Shown: positions 49,310 to 59,055, counted from the stretch's first letter. The stretch: 64,000 bases of DNA from Laspinema palackyanum D2c (GCF_025370875.1 NZ_JAMXFD010000028.1:9823-73822), one strand, 5' to 3'. Made by a program: numbers and translations. Notes: generated by a model not told the origin, from the sequence alone.

Positions 49310-49349
49310 GCGTAGATAGAACAAACCAACCCCATCTCCCCTGTTGTTG

Positions 49350-49398
49350 GTCTTATTTCACTGGTCTGATGTCTGATGTCTTATGTCAGTGGTCATCA
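49350..49398. repeat. Heptad short tandem repeat between mrp and rodA
   Basis: About seven imperfect heptads: GTCTTAT, TTCACTG, GTCTGAT, GTCTGAT, GTCTTAT, GTCAGTG, GTCATCA. A second set of GACATAA-type heptads lies at about 49490-49514, with a CATCTCCCC run (49447-49480) between them. Together these fill most of the 234-base gap. Confidence 0.75.
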
Positions 49399-49543
49399 TA
49401 GGGATAGATGGGAGAGGAAACGACTTCAGTCGTTACGACACCAAACATCTCCCCCATCTCCCCCATCTCCCCCATCCGCCCCATCAACCAATGACATAAG
49501 ACATAAGACATAAAACCCACCTCCCCCATTACCCCCTTGAAAT

Positions 49544-50803
49544 ATGTTTCAAAAGTCCGTAAGTCGATCGCGTTGGAGAGCCTGGGTACAACCCTGGCTA
49601 GAGTTTGACGGGCCCTTATTGATCTTGCCGGTCGCCTTAACTATATTTGGCGGGATTATGATCCGCAGTACCGAACTCCACCTCGGGTGGACCGACTGGT
49701 GGCAACACTGGTTGGTGGGAGGAATTGGACTGCTTTTGGCTGTGAGTTTAGCGCGATGGCCCTACGATAGCCTGATTCAATTAAAGTGGGTGATTTATGG
49801 TGTGACCAATATATCCCTACTAGCGGTTATGTTTATTGGGACCACTGCTCTGGGTGCACAGCGTTGGATTACCATCGGTGGATTTAACATTCAACCGTCA
49901 GAATTTGCCAAAATAGGGATGATTATTACCCTAGCGGCACTCTTGCATGAACGGCCCCCCGATACTCTGGGTTCTATGTTCAAAACCCTAGCAATTACTG
50001 CGGTACCTTGGGGCTTAGTCTTCATCCAACCCGATTTAGGGACCTCCCTAGTCTTTGGAGTGATTACCCTGGGAATGCTGTATTGGGGCAACACCAATCC
50101 GGGTTGGATCATCCTCATGATATCCCCCCTCGTAGCCACGTTTCTGTTTAGCCTTTATTTACCAGGATGGTTTGCTTGGACTGGCTTAATGGCTTTAATT
50201 GGCTGGCGTACCTTACCCTGGCCTTTTTTAGGGGCGTTGGGAACGGTGGTGATGAACCTGATTGTGGGTCGAATCGGGAGCCTATTATGGAACATCCTCA
50301 AAGATTATCAAAAAGAACGATTGACCACCTTCCTCACCCCGGAAAAAGACCCCCTCGGGGCTGGATATCACCTGATCCAATCTCGGATCGCCATTGGATC
50401 TGGGGGACTGCATGGGCGGGGACTTTATAATGGAACCCAAACCCAGCTTAACTTTATCCCGGAACAACATACTGACTTCATCTTCTCCGCCATTGGCGAA
50501 GAATTTGGATTTATCGGGTCGATGGTGATCCTCCTGTCCTTTTGGTTCATTTGCCTGCGCCTAGTCTTGGTTGCCCAAAATGCGAAAGATACCTTTGGCG
50601 GATTGTTGGCGATCGGGGTTTTATCGATGATTGTGTTTCAGGTGGTGGTGAATATTGGCATGACCATTGGACTCGCGCCGGTGACGGGGATTCCCCTCCC
50701 TTGGCTGAGTTACGGTCGCTCCGCCTTGCTGACCAATTTTATTGCCCTGGGTTTGGTTGAATCTGTCGCCTATCATCGGGAAAAAACGAAGAAAAAGTTT
50801 TAG
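49544..50803 (+). CDS. rodA: Rod shape-determining protein RodA (SEDS family)
   Basis: 419 codons, polytopic. RodA is a peptidoglycan glycosyltransferase that works with a class B PBP in lateral wall growth. IQPSEFAKIGMIITLAALLH, PDLGTSLVF, GPLGAGYH-type DPLGAGYHLIQSRIAIGSGG, and EQHTDFIFSAIGEEFGFIG are SEDS signatures; the C-terminal GMTIGLAPVTGIPLPWLSYG is also typical. These features mark a SEDS glycosyltransferase. FtsW is less likely because the sequence fits RodA better in length and motifs. Confidence 0.92.
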   Translation: MFQKSVSRSRWRAWVQPWLEFDGPLLILPVALTIFGGIMIRSTELHLGWTDWWQHWLVGGIGLLLAVSLARWPYDSLIQLKWVIYGVTNISLLAVMFIGTTALGAQRWITIGGFNIQPSEFAKIGMIITLAALLHERPPDTLGSMFKTLAITAVPWGLVFIQPDLGTSLVFGVITLGMLYWGNTNPGWIILMISPLVATFLFSLYLPGWFAWTGLMALIGWRTLPWPFLGALGTVVMNLIVGRIGSLLWNILKDYQKERLTTFLTPEKDPLGAGYHLIQSRIAIGSGGLHGRGLYNGTQTQLNFIPEQHTDFIFSAIGEEFGFIGSMVILLSFWFICLRLVLVAQNAKDTFGGLLAIGVLSMIVFQVVVNIGMTIGLAPVTGIPLPWLSYGRSALLTNFIALGLVESVAYHREKTKKKF

Positions 50804-50925
50804 GATCCGGTGATTTTGGCGAACCCTTGACGAATGACTCCAAAACCATTCACCATAACGGATGAGGACTCAGTTTCCCTGAGTCGTCAGCAGAATCCCT
50901 TAACTCTAAGCATCTGGAAAACATT

Positions 50926-51123
50926 ATGATTTTGCCTGGATCGGCTGTTCGTGTTAAAAATCCCGATGATACTTACTACGACTTTCAAGGACAAGTGCAA
51001 CGCCTCACCGATGGTAGGGCGGCTGTCCTGTTTGAAGGTGGAAATTGGGATAAATTAGTCACCTTTCGCCTCTCGGAACTTGAACCTGTAGATGCCACTG
51101 CAGGGCGCAAAAAAAGCAAATAG
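50926..51123 (+). CDS. ndhS: NAD(P)H dehydrogenase subunit S
   Basis: 65 codons. NdhS is the SH3-like subunit of cyanobacterial NDH-1 that helps bind ferredoxin. [40 protein letters not shown] and [12 protein letters not shown] are characteristic. It is followed by a strong terminator at 51143, so it is a single-gene unit or ends one. ndhN, another NDH-1 gene, lies 19 kb upstream. Confidence 0.93.
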   Translation: MILPGSAVRVKNPDDTYYDFQGQVQRLTDGRAAVLFEGGNWDKLVTFRLSELEPVDATAGRKKSK

Positions 51124-51142
51124 TTGACGCTAAATCATCGTT

Positions 51143-51182
51143 CAGGGTTGATGAGATTTGACTCTTCAACCCTGTATTTTTT
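51143..51182 (+). terminator. Rho-independent terminator after ndhS
   Basis: CAGGGTTGA (51143-51151) pairs with TCAACCCTG (51166-51174), followed by TATTTTTT. This is a classical terminator 20 bases after the stop. Confidence 0.9.
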
Positions 51183-51216
51183 CTCCCATTAAAGATATTT
51201 TAAACTTTAAGTAATT

Positions 51217-51885
51217 ATGCGTCTACCTTTACCGCAATTTGCCCATGAACATCGTCACCCGGACCATATTGCTGAGGTGATTGAAACGGCAACAACGGAA
51301 TTTTTAGCCCAATGTTTAGACCCAGAAGAGTTAAATTTTCCTTTAATGCCGCCCTTTGGTAGCTGGGTGAAATCTTTGGATGAAGAGTCAGGAAATCAGA
51401 TTTATGGGGTGGTTTATTTTGCCACGACCAGTCCAATTGATTCGGTACATCGGGCTAGGGCGCTGGGTTTGTCTTTAGAAGGTTTAAGGGAACAGCAACC
51501 CCAGATTTTTGCCATGCTTAAAACCGAGTTTCGGGCTGCGATCGCCGGGTTTTGTCCCCACATTGACAACCCAAATGGATCACGCCGTCCCACAGGAGTT
51601 GTCTATCAATATATTCCCCCCCGTCCCCCGCAAATTCACCAAGCCGTCTATCGCTGTCAACCCTCAGAAATTGTTCACTTTACCCAACAATTTGATTTTC
51701 TCCGCACCCTCTTACAAGTTCCCGGTGCACCCGTAGACGCCCTGACTGCCGCAGCCATTCGCGAGGTGTATCAATTACGCGGTGCCGATCGCGATTGGTT
51801 AGTCCAAGCCGGACGCACTCTGAGCGTTTTACTCAAGGATGATTACGATCGCCTCCGCCTAATTTTAAGTCAAATTCATCCCTAG
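51217..51885 (+). CDS. HAS-barrel domain protein, cyanobacterial conserved
   Basis: 222 codons. The N-terminal beta-rich half (1-about 95; HIAEVIETATTEFLAQCLDP, FGSWVKSLDEESGNQIYGVV) has the look of a HAS-barrel, a domain also found at the N terminus of HerA-like helicases. The C-terminal half is mostly helical with YQYIPPRPPQIHQAVYRC. No ATPase domain is present. The cellular role is unknown. Domain call is moderate; cyanobacterial conservation is from memory. Confidence 0.75.
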   Translation: MRLPLPQFAHEHRHPDHIAEVIETATTEFLAQCLDPEELNFPLMPPFGSWVKSLDEESGNQIYGVVYFATTSPIDSVHRARALGLSLEGLREQQPQIFAMLKTEFRAAIAGFCPHIDNPNGSRRPTGVVYQYIPPRPPQIHQAVYRCQPSEIVHFTQQFDFLRTLLQVPGAPVDALTAAAIREVYQLRGADRDWLVQAGRTLSVLLKDDYDRLRLILSQIHP

Positions 51886-51914
51886 ATAAATTTCCAGGAT
51901 GGGTGAGTTTGTAA

Positions 51915-51932
51915 CGCACCCTGAAGGGTGCG
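51915..51932 (+). terminator. Hairpin after the HAS-barrel gene
   Basis: CGCACCC (51915-51921) pairs with GGGTGCG (51926-51932) over TGAA, 30 bases after the stop. A short T run is only weakly present. Confidence 0.5.
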
Positions 51933-52063
51933 GGTATTTGGATTAAAACTTCGTTACATTTTGTTACAAATTGGTTAAAATCGAGAAGCAGACTCCTCTT
52001 GCGGTTAATGGCGAGAGTCGCACTGCGCCTTCTCAACAAACCTCTCGATAGTTAAACCGATTT

Positions 52064-53188
52064 ATGTTTTATCCCGACTACGATCCGCCCTTGTTCTTAA
52101 AAAATGGGCTGGCCATGACCCTGCATACTGCCTTAGTCGCAAGTCGAGAGTGGGAACAGGCGATCGCCGACCCCGAACCCCCCTATCAGGAAACCCACTT
52201 TACTGGCGCAGGAGGAGTCCCCATTTATGGCTGGGTGGCCATTCCCGATCGCCCTCGCGGAACCATTGTTGCCACCTATGGCATCACGGGAGAACTTCCC
52301 CAACAGTGGTTTCTGAGAGTTCTGGGACGGAAAGCCTTTGCCCGAGGTTATGCAGTCGTCTTCTTTGACTGGCGTGCTCATGGCAAAACCGCTGAATTAT
52401 CTCCCACCCTGACTTCCGATGGACTGTATGAGGGGGAAGATTTTGTCAGGATTGCGGCAAAAGCTAAATCAATGGGATGTCCAGGACCTTTCTGGTTTCT
52501 CGGATATTCCCTCGGGGGACAATTGGCGCTATGGGGAGTCAAAGCGGCCCAGTCGATCGCCGATTGGGGAAAAGATTTAGATTTGGACCCCTCGGAACTA
52601 GGGGGTGGGGCGGTGATTTGTCCAAACCTGGATTCTAATCGGTCCCTGTCTTATTTAGTGAAACAACCCTTTGGGAAGTATTTGGAGAAGGCGATCGCCA
52701 AGGAGTTGAAGAAACTCGCCTGGAAACTGCATCAGAGGCATCCGAATGACATTGACCCCGAGGCGATCGCCCGCGCTAATAGCATTTGGGGATTTGACCA
52801 TGAATTGGTGATTTCCCGCCTCGGGTTTGCCTCAGTCGAGGAGTATTACGCCGCCAGCAGTCCCCTGGGAATTCTGCCGGAGTTCACCAAACCCACCTTG
52901 ATTTTGTATGCGGCAGATGACCCGATGTTTCATCCGGCGATTGTGCCCGAGTTAAAGGAAATTTGCGACAGTAACTCGGCGATCGAGCTTTTGCTAACTC
53001 GGTATGGGGGTCATGTGGGCTATGTCAGTAATTTAGCTACCCAGAAAAAAGCCGGAGATAGCGATCGCTGGTGGGGGTGGAATCGCGTCTTAGACTGGTG
53101 CGATCGCCAAGGGGAGGGATGCGCTGAGACAATCACTCAGGGGCGATCGGCCCTCAACCCGAGTTTATCCGGGGTTACCAAGGGTTAG
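52064..53188 (+). CDS. Alpha/beta hydrolase (YheT-like)
   Basis: 374 codons. The nucleophile elbow is GYSLGG (Ser in about residues 147-152); the acid is probably in YAADDPMF and the catalytic His in GGHVGYV near the C terminus. The layout fits the YheT-like group of alpha/beta hydrolases. YGITGELPQQWFLRVLGRKA and VVFFDWRAHGKT precede the active site. The substrate is unknown. It converges with the YbjN-like gene through repeat copy D. Confidence 0.85.
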   Translation: MFYPDYDPPLFLKNGLAMTLHTALVASREWEQAIADPEPPYQETHFTGAGGVPIYGWVAIPDRPRGTIVATYGITGELPQQWFLRVLGRKAFARGYAVVFFDWRAHGKTAELSPTLTSDGLYEGEDFVRIAAKAKSMGCPGPFWFLGYSLGGQLALWGVKAAQSIADWGKDLDLDPSELGGGAVICPNLDSNRSLSYLVKQPFGKYLEKAIAKELKKLAWKLHQRHPNDIDPEAIARANSIWGFDHELVISRLGFASVEEYYAASSPLGILPEFTKPTLILYAADDPMFHPAIVPELKEICDSNSAIELLLTRYGGHVGYVSNLATQKKAGDSDRWWGWNRVLDWCDRQGEGCAETITQGRSALNPSLSGVTKG

Positions 53189-53219
53189 GGCGTCGGTCCC
53201 CTCTTCAAAATAAGGGACA

Positions 53220-53286
53220 AGAAACCCGGTTTCTGGCGCAGATTTGGTCCGAATGGGGATAAATTTTCTACAGAAACCGGGTTTCC
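53220..53286 (-). repeat. Palindromic interspersed repeat, copy D
   Basis: AGAAACCCGGTTTCT (53220-53234) and AGAAACCGGGTTTCC (53272-53286) are the inverted arms. The left flank GGACA is the reverse complement of the TGTCC flank of copies B and C, so this copy is inverted relative to them. It lies between two convergent genes. Confidence 0.85.
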
Positions 53287-53307
53287 AACCGCTAGGGAAC
53301 TGATGCC

Positions 53308-53763
53308 CTAGTTAGAGTTACCGCAGATGCGATCGAGGGCACGTTTGCCGCCCCATCGTTCTACCAATTGGTCATCGTACTCGTCGGAGACTTCCAAAAC
53401 TGCATTCACCGAGGATTCCAGTTCTTTTTTATCGCAAGTGGATCCCACAATACTATGCTCAAACAGGATATCACCCTTCCCATCGATGCCAAAAGCCCCG
53501 AAAATCATATTGCTATTCTGTTCTAGGAGAAAGCGCATCAGATCCGCAGTCAGTTCCGCCTCCGTCACCACATAGGCGCGGGTATTGATTACGGAGTCCT
53601 CTTCTCCCCAGGGTAAAATCAGGACTTCCACCAGGGCGGAACCCATAAATAGCCCCAATCCGGGGATATCTTGGCGAGCACAGGGAAATTTGCCAAACAA
53701 TTCTTGCATCCAGAGGGCGACTTTGTGATAACAGGCTTCTTGTGCTGAGGTTTGAAATTGCAT
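53308..53763 (-). CDS. YbjN / type III chaperone-like domain protein
   Basis: 151 codons. The alpha-beta pattern (ACYHKVALWMQELFGKFPCA, AYVVTEAELTADLMRFLLEQ, MIFGAFGIDGKGDILFEHSI) resembles YbjN and type III secretion chaperone folds. In cyanobacteria such proteins are cytoplasmic and of unknown role. No secretion genes are nearby, so a secretion function should not be assumed. GGAGAATCC lies just upstream of its ATG at 53763. Confidence 0.72.
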   Translation of the reverse strand: MQFQTSAQEACYHKVALWMQELFGKFPCARQDIPGLGLFMGSALVEVLILPWGEEDSVINTRAYVVTEAELTADLMRFLLEQNSNMIFGAFGIDGKGDILFEHSIVGSTCDKKELESSVNAVLEVSDEYDDQLVERWGGKRALDRICGNSN

Positions 53764-54053
53764 TTGGATTCTCCTTCTTAGTTAGAGTCGCTATTGAGTG
53801 CTTTGTCTTATCTTCCCAGGTTGGGTGACTCAGTTTTTAGGATGAAGCCACCTTTAATGATGGAATAACTGGAGTATCGGGGTGAAAAACAGCGGATGCG
53901 ATCGCAATCACAGGAGTAGGGTAAAGTATTTCACTTGGGTTGGAGGATGGCGATCGCACAGGACCGTTCAAAATCCGCTGATAATACAACAAGTCAACCG
54001 GGAAATCACTGAATCTCCCTACTTTAATTCAAGTTTTCATCGAGGCTTTAACC

Positions 54054-54314
54054 ATGAGTACATTTGCTCCCACCCACAAACTGATTGCCCCTGCTGGAGA
54101 AGAAACCCCTGTGATGCTTTTTTCCCAGAGTGAAAGCCACAAATACCAGGTGATGAGCGAAATTGAGTATCTCGAAGGCAGCGAAGCGATCTATGAGTGG
54201 CACCCCTCCCAGGGGGTGACGTACCGAGGATTTGTACTCAATGGTTTAAAAATTCTGCCCTTAGAAGTCAGTCAAGGGTGGCAATATTCTGAGGCGAACT
54301 CGGCGGCGAAATAG
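54054..54314 (+). CDS. Small conserved-looking protein of unknown function
   Basis: 86 codons. MSTFAPTHKLIAPAGEETPV at the N terminus, a middle with YLEGSEAIYEWHPSQGVTYR and a C-terminal LPLEVSQGWQYSEANSAAK are seen. It is probably a small soluble beta-rich protein. I recognise no family. A terminator-like hairpin follows. Confidence 0.6.
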   Translation: MSTFAPTHKLIAPAGEETPVMLFSQSESHKYQVMSEIEYLEGSEAIYEWHPSQGVTYRGFVLNGLKILPLEVSQGWQYSEANSAAK

Positions 54315-54370
54315 GGGGAAGGGGGTGGCAAGTTTAGAAGAGATTGGGCGATCTATGATTCCAATAAAAT

Positions 54371-54397
54371 AGCCCGCTTAAAGGCGGGCTTTGTTCC
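54371..54397. terminator. Terminator after the small protein gene
   Basis: AGCCCGC (54371-54377) pairs with GCGGGCT (54384-54390) over TTAAAG, followed by TTGTT. It can end the plus-strand gene at 54314 and perhaps also the leftward glycan locus. Confidence 0.75.
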
Positions 54398-54438
54398 GTT
54401 AACAGCAGATTGAAACCTGCCATCACCTCATTCATGGC

Positions 54439-55254
54439 TTACCCATAAGACTCTTCCGGTTCCATTCCCGTTGGTTTCAAAACCGGCTGCTTAGAAATGG
54501 ATAACATTTGTAAAAAGGTAAAGGTCAAATACATCGGATTCAGTAACAAATAGCGCTTCCACAACCGTCCCGGTTCCTGAATCAATCGGTAGAACCATTC
54601 CAGTCCCCGTTTCTGCATCCAAGGCGGTGCCTGAGATACGGTCCCCGCATGAAAATCAAACGCGGCACCGACTGCCATCAAGGGCATGGATAAATGATTG
54701 TGATACTCATAAACCCAAACTTCTTGACGAGGACAACCTAACCCGACAAAGGTAATGGTTGCACCGCTATTGTTGATCCGATTAACCACTTCCTCCTTTT
54801 CTTCGGGAGTTAAGCGGCGAAATTTAGAGGGTTCTGCACCTACAACTTTTAACCCGGGAAACTTAATCGGTAATTTCTCCAATAAGAGGTCCAAGGTTTC
54901 CTGTTTGCTGCCGTAAAAATACACCGGCAATCCTTCCATTGCAGCCGCTTCTAGGACCTTTAAAGTTAAGGTGGGACCATAGACGCGATCGGGTAGCTTA
55001 ATCCCATGAATCCAGTTAAGCGCCCACCGAACTGGCTGTCCATCGGGGGTTACCAAGTCAAATGCATTTAAGCGGCGACGATGAACGGGATCTGAAAAAC
55101 CTGTCATCACCCCATGAACCGCCAAAGCAGTCATTGCTAGAGGCGATCGCGCCTTCGCTGCATTAATAATCGCTTCCACCCCATATTCATAATCAATAGC
55201 CGATATTTCAACCCCGAGTACCGGGTATTTCCCTCGATTAATCACCCCAATCAC
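54439..55254 (-). CDS. WecG/TagA/CpsF family glycosyltransferase
   Basis: 271 codons. Family members transfer N-acetylmannosamine-type sugars to lipid-linked intermediates. The conserved segments are LVTPDGQPVRWALNW, PVYFYGSKQET, GATITFVGLGCPRQEVW and the C-terminal GLEWFYRLIQEPGRLWKRYL. The donor cannot be told. It is the left end of the glycan locus. Confidence 0.93.
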   Translation of the reverse strand: MIGVINRGKYPVLGVEISAIDYEYGVEAIINAAKARSPLAMTALAVHGVMTGFSDPVHRRRLNAFDLVTPDGQPVRWALNWIHGIKLPDRVYGPTLTLKVLEAAAMEGLPVYFYGSKQETLDLLLEKLPIKFPGLKVVGAEPSKFRRLTPEEKEEVVNRINNSGATITFVGLGCPRQEVWVYEYHNHLSMPLMAVGAAFDFHAGTVSQAPPWMQKRGLEWFYRLIQEPGRLWKRYLLLNPMYLTFTFLQMLSISKQPVLKPTGMEPEESYG

Positions 55255-55382
55255 CTCATAGTAAGAAATCGGTAAGTTTTAATCCCTAGCAATTAGCGCG
55301 GAGGCTAATTGCTAATTTTTTTAGTAGAAGACCCTGAAAAGATTTTCTCAGATTTTAACGCTTCAGTCCCAATAATCCCAGA

Positions 55383-56453
55383 CTAACCCTGCCAACGAGA
55401 CTGGTTAAAGTCGTAGATTTCTTGAAAAATATCTCTGACACTAGGATAGCTTAATTTCCACTCGGGATAGTGGGATTTGAACTTACTTAAATCGCTGATA
55501 TACCAGATATGATCCCCCATGCGGTTGGTCTCAGTGTAGCTGGTTTCCATCTTCTTGCCGGTAATCTCCTCACACATTTGGATCCCTTCCATAACCGAGG
55601 TATTACTCTCGCGACCCCCACCCAAGTTGTACACTTCAGCAGTCCGAGGTTTTTTGAAAAAGGTGTCCATCGCCAGGATGACATCAGTACAGTGGATGAC
55701 ATCGCGGACTTGTTTGCCTTTATAGCCGATCACGGTGTAAGGCGTCCCTGTCATGGCGCATCTCATCAAATAAGAGGGGAACCCATGCAATTGAGCCCCA
55801 GAATGTTGGGGTCCACTGAGGACTCCACCCCGAAACACCGCACTTTTAATATTAAAATAGCGCCCATACTCTTGGACCAACAGATCTCCGGCAGCTTTCG
55901 AGGCCCCAAACAGAGAATGCATACTTTGGTCAATGCTCATGTCTTCGGGGATCCCGTTTTGGTAGGGGTGAGAGGGGTCCAGTTCCCAGCGAGTTTCTTG
56001 TTCAACCAGGGGTAAAGTATTGGGGCGATCGCCATACACCTTATTGGTGGAACAATGGGCAAACACCGCCTCGGGACAAAACTGCCGGGTTGCCTCTAGC
56101 AAAACCAGGGTTCCATTGGCATTAATCGAGAAATCCGTAAAAGGTTCCTTCGCCGCCCAATCATGGGAGGGTTGCGCTGCCGTATGGACAATCAGGGCGA
56201 TATCTGATTTGTACTTAGAAAAAATCCCATTAATGGCTTCGGGATTGCGGATATCAACTTCGTTATGTTCGTACTGAGCCCCGAGTTCTTTGCTGATTCG
56301 TTCTCGGTTCCAACTGGTAGAGGCTTCCTGTCCAAAGAAGTATTGACGCATATCATTGTCAATCCCGATGACTTTGTAACCGGCTTTTCCATAAAACAGG
56401 GCAGCCTCGGAACCAATCAATCCGCCGGATCCTGTTACGATAACTACAGACAT
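55383..56453 (-). CDS. CDP-paratose 2-epimerase-like NAD-dependent epimerase
   Basis: 356 codons. An extended short-chain dehydrogenase with the NAD motif [11 protein letters not shown] (7-17). The family features [19 protein letters not shown] and [12 protein letters not shown] match CDP-paratose/tyvelose epimerase-like enzymes. The usual catalytic YxxxK appears as FGASK, with Phe in the Tyr position; a nearby Tyr or an alternative base may serve. The sugar nucleotide substrate is uncertain. It lies about 130 bases upstream of the WecG-type gene, in the same direction. Confidence 0.85.
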   Translation of the reverse strand: MSVVIVTGSGGLIGSEAALFYGKAGYKVIGIDNDMRQYFFGQEASTSWNRERISKELGAQYEHNEVDIRNPEAINGIFSKYKSDIALIVHTAAQPSHDWAAKEPFTDFSINANGTLVLLEATRQFCPEAVFAHCSTNKVYGDRPNTLPLVEQETRWELDPSHPYQNGIPEDMSIDQSMHSLFGASKAAGDLLVQEYGRYFNIKSAVFRGGVLSGPQHSGAQLHGFPSYLMRCAMTGTPYTVIGYKGKQVRDVIHCTDVILAMDTFFKKPRTAEVYNLGGGRESNTSVMEGIQMCEEITGKKMETSYTETNRMGDHIWYISDLSKFKSHYPEWKLSYPSVRDIFQEIYDFNQSRWQG

Positions 56454-56619
56454 TCTGTTCTCCTGCTGTGTTGAGTTTTTAGGCGATCGGCCAGTGGTGT
56501 TGCTGGCGCTTATTCCACCCTAGATTATAGGGAGGTGCGGGATACTCGTCACCCGGTTACCCAGGGCTTCTTCTGCCTAATTTATTCTAGGGGCGATCGC
56601 TAATTTTCCAAGTCTAGGC

Positions 56620-57834
56620 TTAATTGCCACTCGAACGGTGCAAAACTTGAGTATAGACAGACTTGGTTTTTTCGGCTAATTTTTCCCAAGTGTAATGTTC
56701 CAAAACTTTCTGACATCCGGCTTCACCCATTTCAGTGCATAGGGATGGGTTGTTCAAGAGTTCTATAATTTTATCAGCAATTTGGCTGGGATTTTGTTCG
56801 ACTAAAAATCCATTAATTCCCTCATCAATGACATCCCGAATAGCAGGAATATTTCCCCCAATTACTGGTTTTTTCATCATCCATGCTTCCGTATAAACTC
56901 CCCCAAAACTTTCTTGCATAGAAGGGACACAAAGTAAATCGCAAGCCGCCAAAGCGTCGGTTTTTTCTTCTAAACTAACTTTGTCCAGTTCTAAAATGCG
57001 GTGATCGTTAACTTCTGCAAAGAATTTTTCCGAAAATTTAGTCTGGGGACCAATGGCAACAAAACGAGTTTCTGGAAATTTTTTCCAAACAGATTCAGCC
57101 GATTTAATAAAGGCTTCAATCCCTTTATACTCATACTTTTGCCCCAGGAATAAGAGGATAGGATGGGAACCGATGGAATATTTATTTCTGAAGCGATCAC
57201 CATCGCCATCGGATGCTAATAAAGGACCAATTCCCGTCACAAATATATTCTCTTCCTTTACTCCGAGTTCGATTAACGTTTGTTTTTCGACCTGAGTTAA
57301 AGCAATCACTGCATCCGCTTGCCGGTAAAGATTAATGTACTCTCGGTACAACCATCCCACCCAGCGAGGATGATGTAATGGGACGAATACAAAGGGAATA
57401 TTTAACTTTTGTGCCAGTTGCCAGGAGGCATAACTTAGCCCCTCTCTCCCCATCCTGACATTGTGAATAATTTCAGGTTTCTCGGCATACTGTTCGAGTT
57501 TAGGTAACAAAACCTTAGAAATTTTGGCAATGGCAGTTTTCTTAATCCCATAATACCCAGCTATATAAGGAATCAAGGACTTTCGTTCAGCCGGAGTCAA
57601 GGTAATTTGTTTAACATCTACCCCATCAATTTCATATTCCTTAACTTTTTCCGGCGCTTTTAAAGTTGTTCCTAATAACCAATCGGTTCGATTCTCGGTC
57701 CAGTGCGTAATGACTCGAACCTGATTGGTTTGAGCTAAAGTTGAAACAATTTTATGGGTATGAAGTTGAGCGCCGCCAATTGCTGGAGGATAGGCTGTAA
57801 TGGTGTACAGGAGTTTTAAAGAAGACTCGGGCAT
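56620..57834 (-). CDS. Glycosyltransferase family 4
   Basis: 404 codons, GT-B fold. The N-terminal Rossmann domain starts TAYPPAIGGAQLHTHKIVS; the C-terminal domain has LFLGQKYEYKGIEAF, a CVPSMQESFGGVYTEAWMMK acidic motif (E-x7-E type) and a glycine-rich end. GT4 enzymes are retaining and use nucleotide sugars. Acceptor and sugar unknown. It is divergent from the methyltransferase gene at 58300. Confidence 0.92.
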   Translation of the reverse strand: MPESSLKLLYTITAYPPAIGGAQLHTHKIVSTLAQTNQVRVITHWTENRTDWLLGTTLKAPEKVKEYEIDGVDVKQITLTPAERKSLIPYIAGYYGIKKTAIAKISKVLLPKLEQYAEKPEIIHNVRMGREGLSYASWQLAQKLNIPFVFVPLHHPRWVGWLYREYINLYRQADAVIALTQVEKQTLIELGVKEENIFVTGIGPLLASDGDGDRFRNKYSIGSHPILLFLGQKYEYKGIEAFIKSAESVWKKFPETRFVAIGPQTKFSEKFFAEVNDHRILELDKVSLEEKTDALAACDLLCVPSMQESFGGVYTEAWMMKKPVIGGNIPAIRDVIDEGINGFLVEQNPSQIADKIIELLNNPSLCTEMGEAGCQKVLEHYTWEKLAEKTKSVYTQVLHRSSGN

Positions 57835-58299
57835 TTCGGGTTTCCTTTTCCAAAAAATTACAGAATAAGCTAAGATCTATACGGTCTAGGAACCTGGGAT
57901 AGACAGGCTGTTGGGGACAATCGATATAGACGGGTGAACTGGCAAGGGTGAGAGGACACTCTCGATTTTAACGCCTAGGATAGAGAATGGATGGTTCGGA
58001 ACAAAAACTGAAGAAAATATTAACATCATCAGTGGCCCTCCACTGCGATCGGTCTGATTGACTCAAATATTTCTAGTCGTATCCTATCAAGCATTCCATC
58101 AGTCAGTGAACTTGACAATTTTTTTTGCTGTGTTATAGTCGTGTTCATTCTGGTTTTGTCACTCATGTATCTGGCCCCTACGAACTGCTTATCTAAGTGA
58201 CGCCTTATCTTATATGGCTCACAGCAATTCTTATAATAGATGTAGAATAGAGTTTTCTCTTGTTCCATTAGCATCACGACTTCAAACCACGGAGTAACT
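57835..58299. promoter_or_regulatory. Divergent gap between GT4 and methyltransferase genes
   Basis: About 465 bases with no credible gene; a minus-strand frame here (58029-58346) overlaps the methyltransferase start and looks spurious. The outward-reading promoters should lie here. I see no strong hairpin. Confidence 0.45.
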
Positions 58300-59055
58300 A
58301 TGAAGTGCCCTTTATGCCACAGCGAATCTAAGCCGGTCTTCAACACCCAATATGCCCAAGTTAATCAATGTTTAAATAGCTCCTGCAAACATAAGTTTAA
58401 TACCGAGTCATTACCCCGAGGAGGGGTCATGGATTACTCCGGAGCAGATGACTTCTCGATTTATCGGCAGCGAAACCTGGAAATGATAGATTATTTATTA
58501 ACCCAGGGGTATCTAAATACTCAGGCAAAAGTTCTGGATTTAGGTTGTGGAGAAGGACACATTGCCCAGACATTCAGCGATCGCAAATTTGATGTAACCT
58601 GTGTTGAACTAAGCAGTTCAGCTCGTAAAATTCTCGATCAACGCGGATTAGTAAATTATCCCACCACCCAGGACATCCCTCCAGATATTCGATTTGATTT
58701 GATATTAATGATAGAAGTTATTGAACATCTTAAATCTCCGGTTTCTGTCCTTAAGGAGGCAAAGAGTCGCTTAACTGATAAAGGCATAATTTTTGTCACA
58801 ACTCCCTGTGCCGATGGTTTAAAAGCTCGACTATTCCCTAAAAAATCAGAAGCGTACCAAGAGCCAACCCATCTTCACTTTTTTAGTTCTAAATCACTGA
58901 ATTCTTGTTTTCAAATAGCCGGTTTTTCTGAATTCCAGCGATTCTATCTCCCCTGGATAATCCCCAATCGTTCTCCTGTCCTAAAAACCCTCGATAAATT
59001 ATTGTATGGGATCGACCTCAATTCTCACTTGACCTACTTCCTTTTCAACTCCTAA
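58300..59055 (+). CDS. Class I methyltransferase with N-terminal zinc ribbon
   Basis: 251 codons. Cys pairs C3-x2-C6 and C24-x4-C29 form a likely zinc ribbon. The SAM-binding motif is VLDLGCGEGHIAQ (about 79-91), and the acidic motif IEVIEHLKSP follows. This fits the methyltransferase type found in glycan loci. Substrate unknown, probably a sugar or glycan end. The only plus-strand gene in the glycan locus. Confidence 0.87.
   Translation: MKCPLCHSESKPVFNTQYAQVNQCLNSSCKHKFNTESLPRGGVMDYSGADDFSIYRQRNLEMIDYLLTQGYLNTQAKVLDLGCGEGHIAQTFSDRKFDVTCVELSSSARKILDQRGLVNYPTTQDIPPDIRFDLILMIEVIEHLKSPVSVLKEAKSRLTDKGIIFVTTPCADGLKARLFPKKSEAYQEPTHLHFFSSKSLNSCFQIAGFSEFQRFYLPWIIPNRSPVLKTLDKLLYGIDLNSHLTYFLFNS

Noticed and set aside
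53308-53763. Type III secretion chaperone
   Set aside because: Only the fold is similar; no secretion apparatus is present, and YbjN-like proteins are common in cyanobacteria.
58029-58346. 105-codon minus-strand frame near the methyltransferase gene
   Set aside because: Overlaps the start of a well-supported gene on the other strand; no recognisable sequence.
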